Source: Spirochaetia bacterium
GTDB taxonomy: Bacteria > Spirochaetota > Spirochaetia > Treponematales > Breznakiellaceae
Direction of reading: 5' to 3'
DNA length: 6,218 nt
Assembly: GCA_025997615.1 (NCBI GenBank)
Contig: BNUV01000118.1
Span: 1-6,218 of the forward strand
Shown here: in pieces, positions 5,540 through 6,218 of the stretch
Layout of the letters: each line of letters opens with the position of its first letter
Position numbering within the stretch: position 1 is the stretch's first letter
Notes under the pieces: generated by a model
Told to the model about the DNA's origin: nothing
The model's database searches: none
The model's input: the letters and a program-made list of their open reading frames with translations, nothing else
Position numbers and translations under genes: made by a program

Positions 5540-6218
5540 GTGGTAGAAAAAGAAGACTACCTTAATACTATCATCAGCCTCGACTCGGAGCTGAATCAGA
5601 TTCAGGATCTGGATCTCCTCATGGATCGGATCCTCCTGGAAGCCCGGAAGGTGGTCCGCGCCGATGCGGGTTCTATTTATGTAAAAGAAAAGGCGCTGGA
5701 TAATGGCCCCAGTGTTGAAAAGCTGGTTATTAAATATTCCCAGAATGATACGCTGCAGGGTGAATTGGCGCCCGGCCAAAAGCTTATCACCTCAGTTTTT
5801 TCAGTGCCCATTGACGAAAAAACTGTCTCCGGTTATTGTGCCCTGTCGGGAAAGATCGTTAATGTTCCCGATGTTTACAATATTTCCAAAGATGCGCCCT
5901 ATTCATACAACACTTCTTATGATCTTCTTTCCGGTTACAAAACCAGTTCGGTTCTTTCTATCCCCCTGTTGACCGCAGAAGGACAGCTCCTGGGGGTCAT
6001 TCAGGTGATAAATTCTCTGGATGAAAACGGAAACACCGTTCCCTTCTCCGCCGACGATGAAGTTTATATTTCCCATTTCGCCTCCAACGCTACGTTGGTT
6101 CTGCAGCGGGCCTACATTAACCGGGCCATGATCCTCCGGATGATCAGGATGTCGGAGCTGCGGGACCCGAAAGAAACGGGCACCCATGTCAACCGTGTCG
6201 CCGGTTATGCGGTGGAAA
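5540..6218 (+). CDS. GAF and HD-GYP domain protein, probable cyclic-di-GMP phosphodiesterase (3' end outside the window)
   Basis: The frame is open from a GTG at 5540 to the window end, giving 226 residues. AAGGA at 5524-5528, inside the end of the parvulin gene, is 11 nt upstream. A short helix (VEKEDYLNTIISLDSELNQIQDLDLLMDRILLEARKVV, 2-39) leads into a GAF domain (about 24-190): the ADAGSIYV strand (41-48), GYCALSGKIVNVPDVYN (about 101-117), a SSVLSIPLL strand and the LLGVIQVIN strand. From about 197 the sequence turns into the start of an HD-GYP domain: MIRMSELRDPKETGTHVNRVAGYAVE (201-226). E212 and H216, four residues apart, match the ExxxH metal ligands that begin the metal site in GAF-HD-GYP enzymes such as PmGH. 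The HD and GYP motifs themselves would lie beyond the window. No signal peptide or membrane segment is seen, so it is cytosolic, and the GAF domain probably senses a small ligand. It is the fourth gene of the operon. Confidence 0.88.
   Translation, partial: MVEKEDYLNTIISLDSELNQIQDLDLLMDRILLEARKVVRADAGSIYVKEKALDNGPSVEKLVIKYSQNDTLQGELAPGQKLITSVFSVPIDEKTVSGYCALSGKIVNVPDVYNISKDAPYSYNTSYDLLSGYKTSSVLSIPLLTAEGQLLGVIQVINSLDENGNTVPFSADDEVYISHFASNATLVLQRAYINRAMILRMIRMSELRDPKETGTHVNRVAGYAVE

Overview
The window looks like a piece of spirochaete chromosome, most likely from a Treponema of the termite-gut type. This is an inference from the style of several proteins (Lnb/DUF4105-type exported protein, Uma2 protein, GAF-HD-GYP, cytoplasmic parvulin) and from the mixed, moderately GC-rich coding sequence; no rRNA or other marker gene is present to prove it. 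I see no tRNA, rRNA, CRISPR array or complete insertion sequence.

Left part (1-2938, + strand): a beta subunit of a sodium-pumping biotin-dependent decarboxylase (OadB/GcdB/MmdB family), whose 5' end is uncertain. It is followed after 7 nt by a shortened Uma2-family gene that has lost its catalytic middle, and then, through an ATGA overlap, by an exported DUF4105 (Lnb N-terminal domain) protein with five C-terminal membrane helices. The spacing suggests one transcription unit.

Middle part (2939-3944): a 288-nt gap holds a roughly 220-bp imperfect inverted-repeat element (2969-3188) and a doubtful 32-codon minus-strand reading frame. Next, on the minus strand, comes a Phd/YefM-RelE/ParE toxin-antitoxin pair that is visibly more AT-rich than its surroundings. 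It has its own near-consensus promoter carrying inverted and direct repeats that could be operator sites. A short GC-rich block resembling the repeat arm lies just upstream of that promoter, so the toxin-antitoxin pair sits between related repeat sequences.

Right part (3945-6218, + strand): a tightly packed operon. An exported protein of unknown function appears to be read from a leaderless transcript, because a perfect TATAAT ends 6 nt before its ATG. It is followed by a small charged protein of unknown function, a stand-alone parvulin peptidyl-prolyl isomerase with a very strong ribosome binding site, and the first 226 codons of a GAF-HD-GYP protein, a probable cyclic-di-GMP phosphodiesterase, cut by the window end. 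The operon joins an envelope protein, a folding enzyme and a second-messenger enzyme; any functional link between them is inferred only from position.
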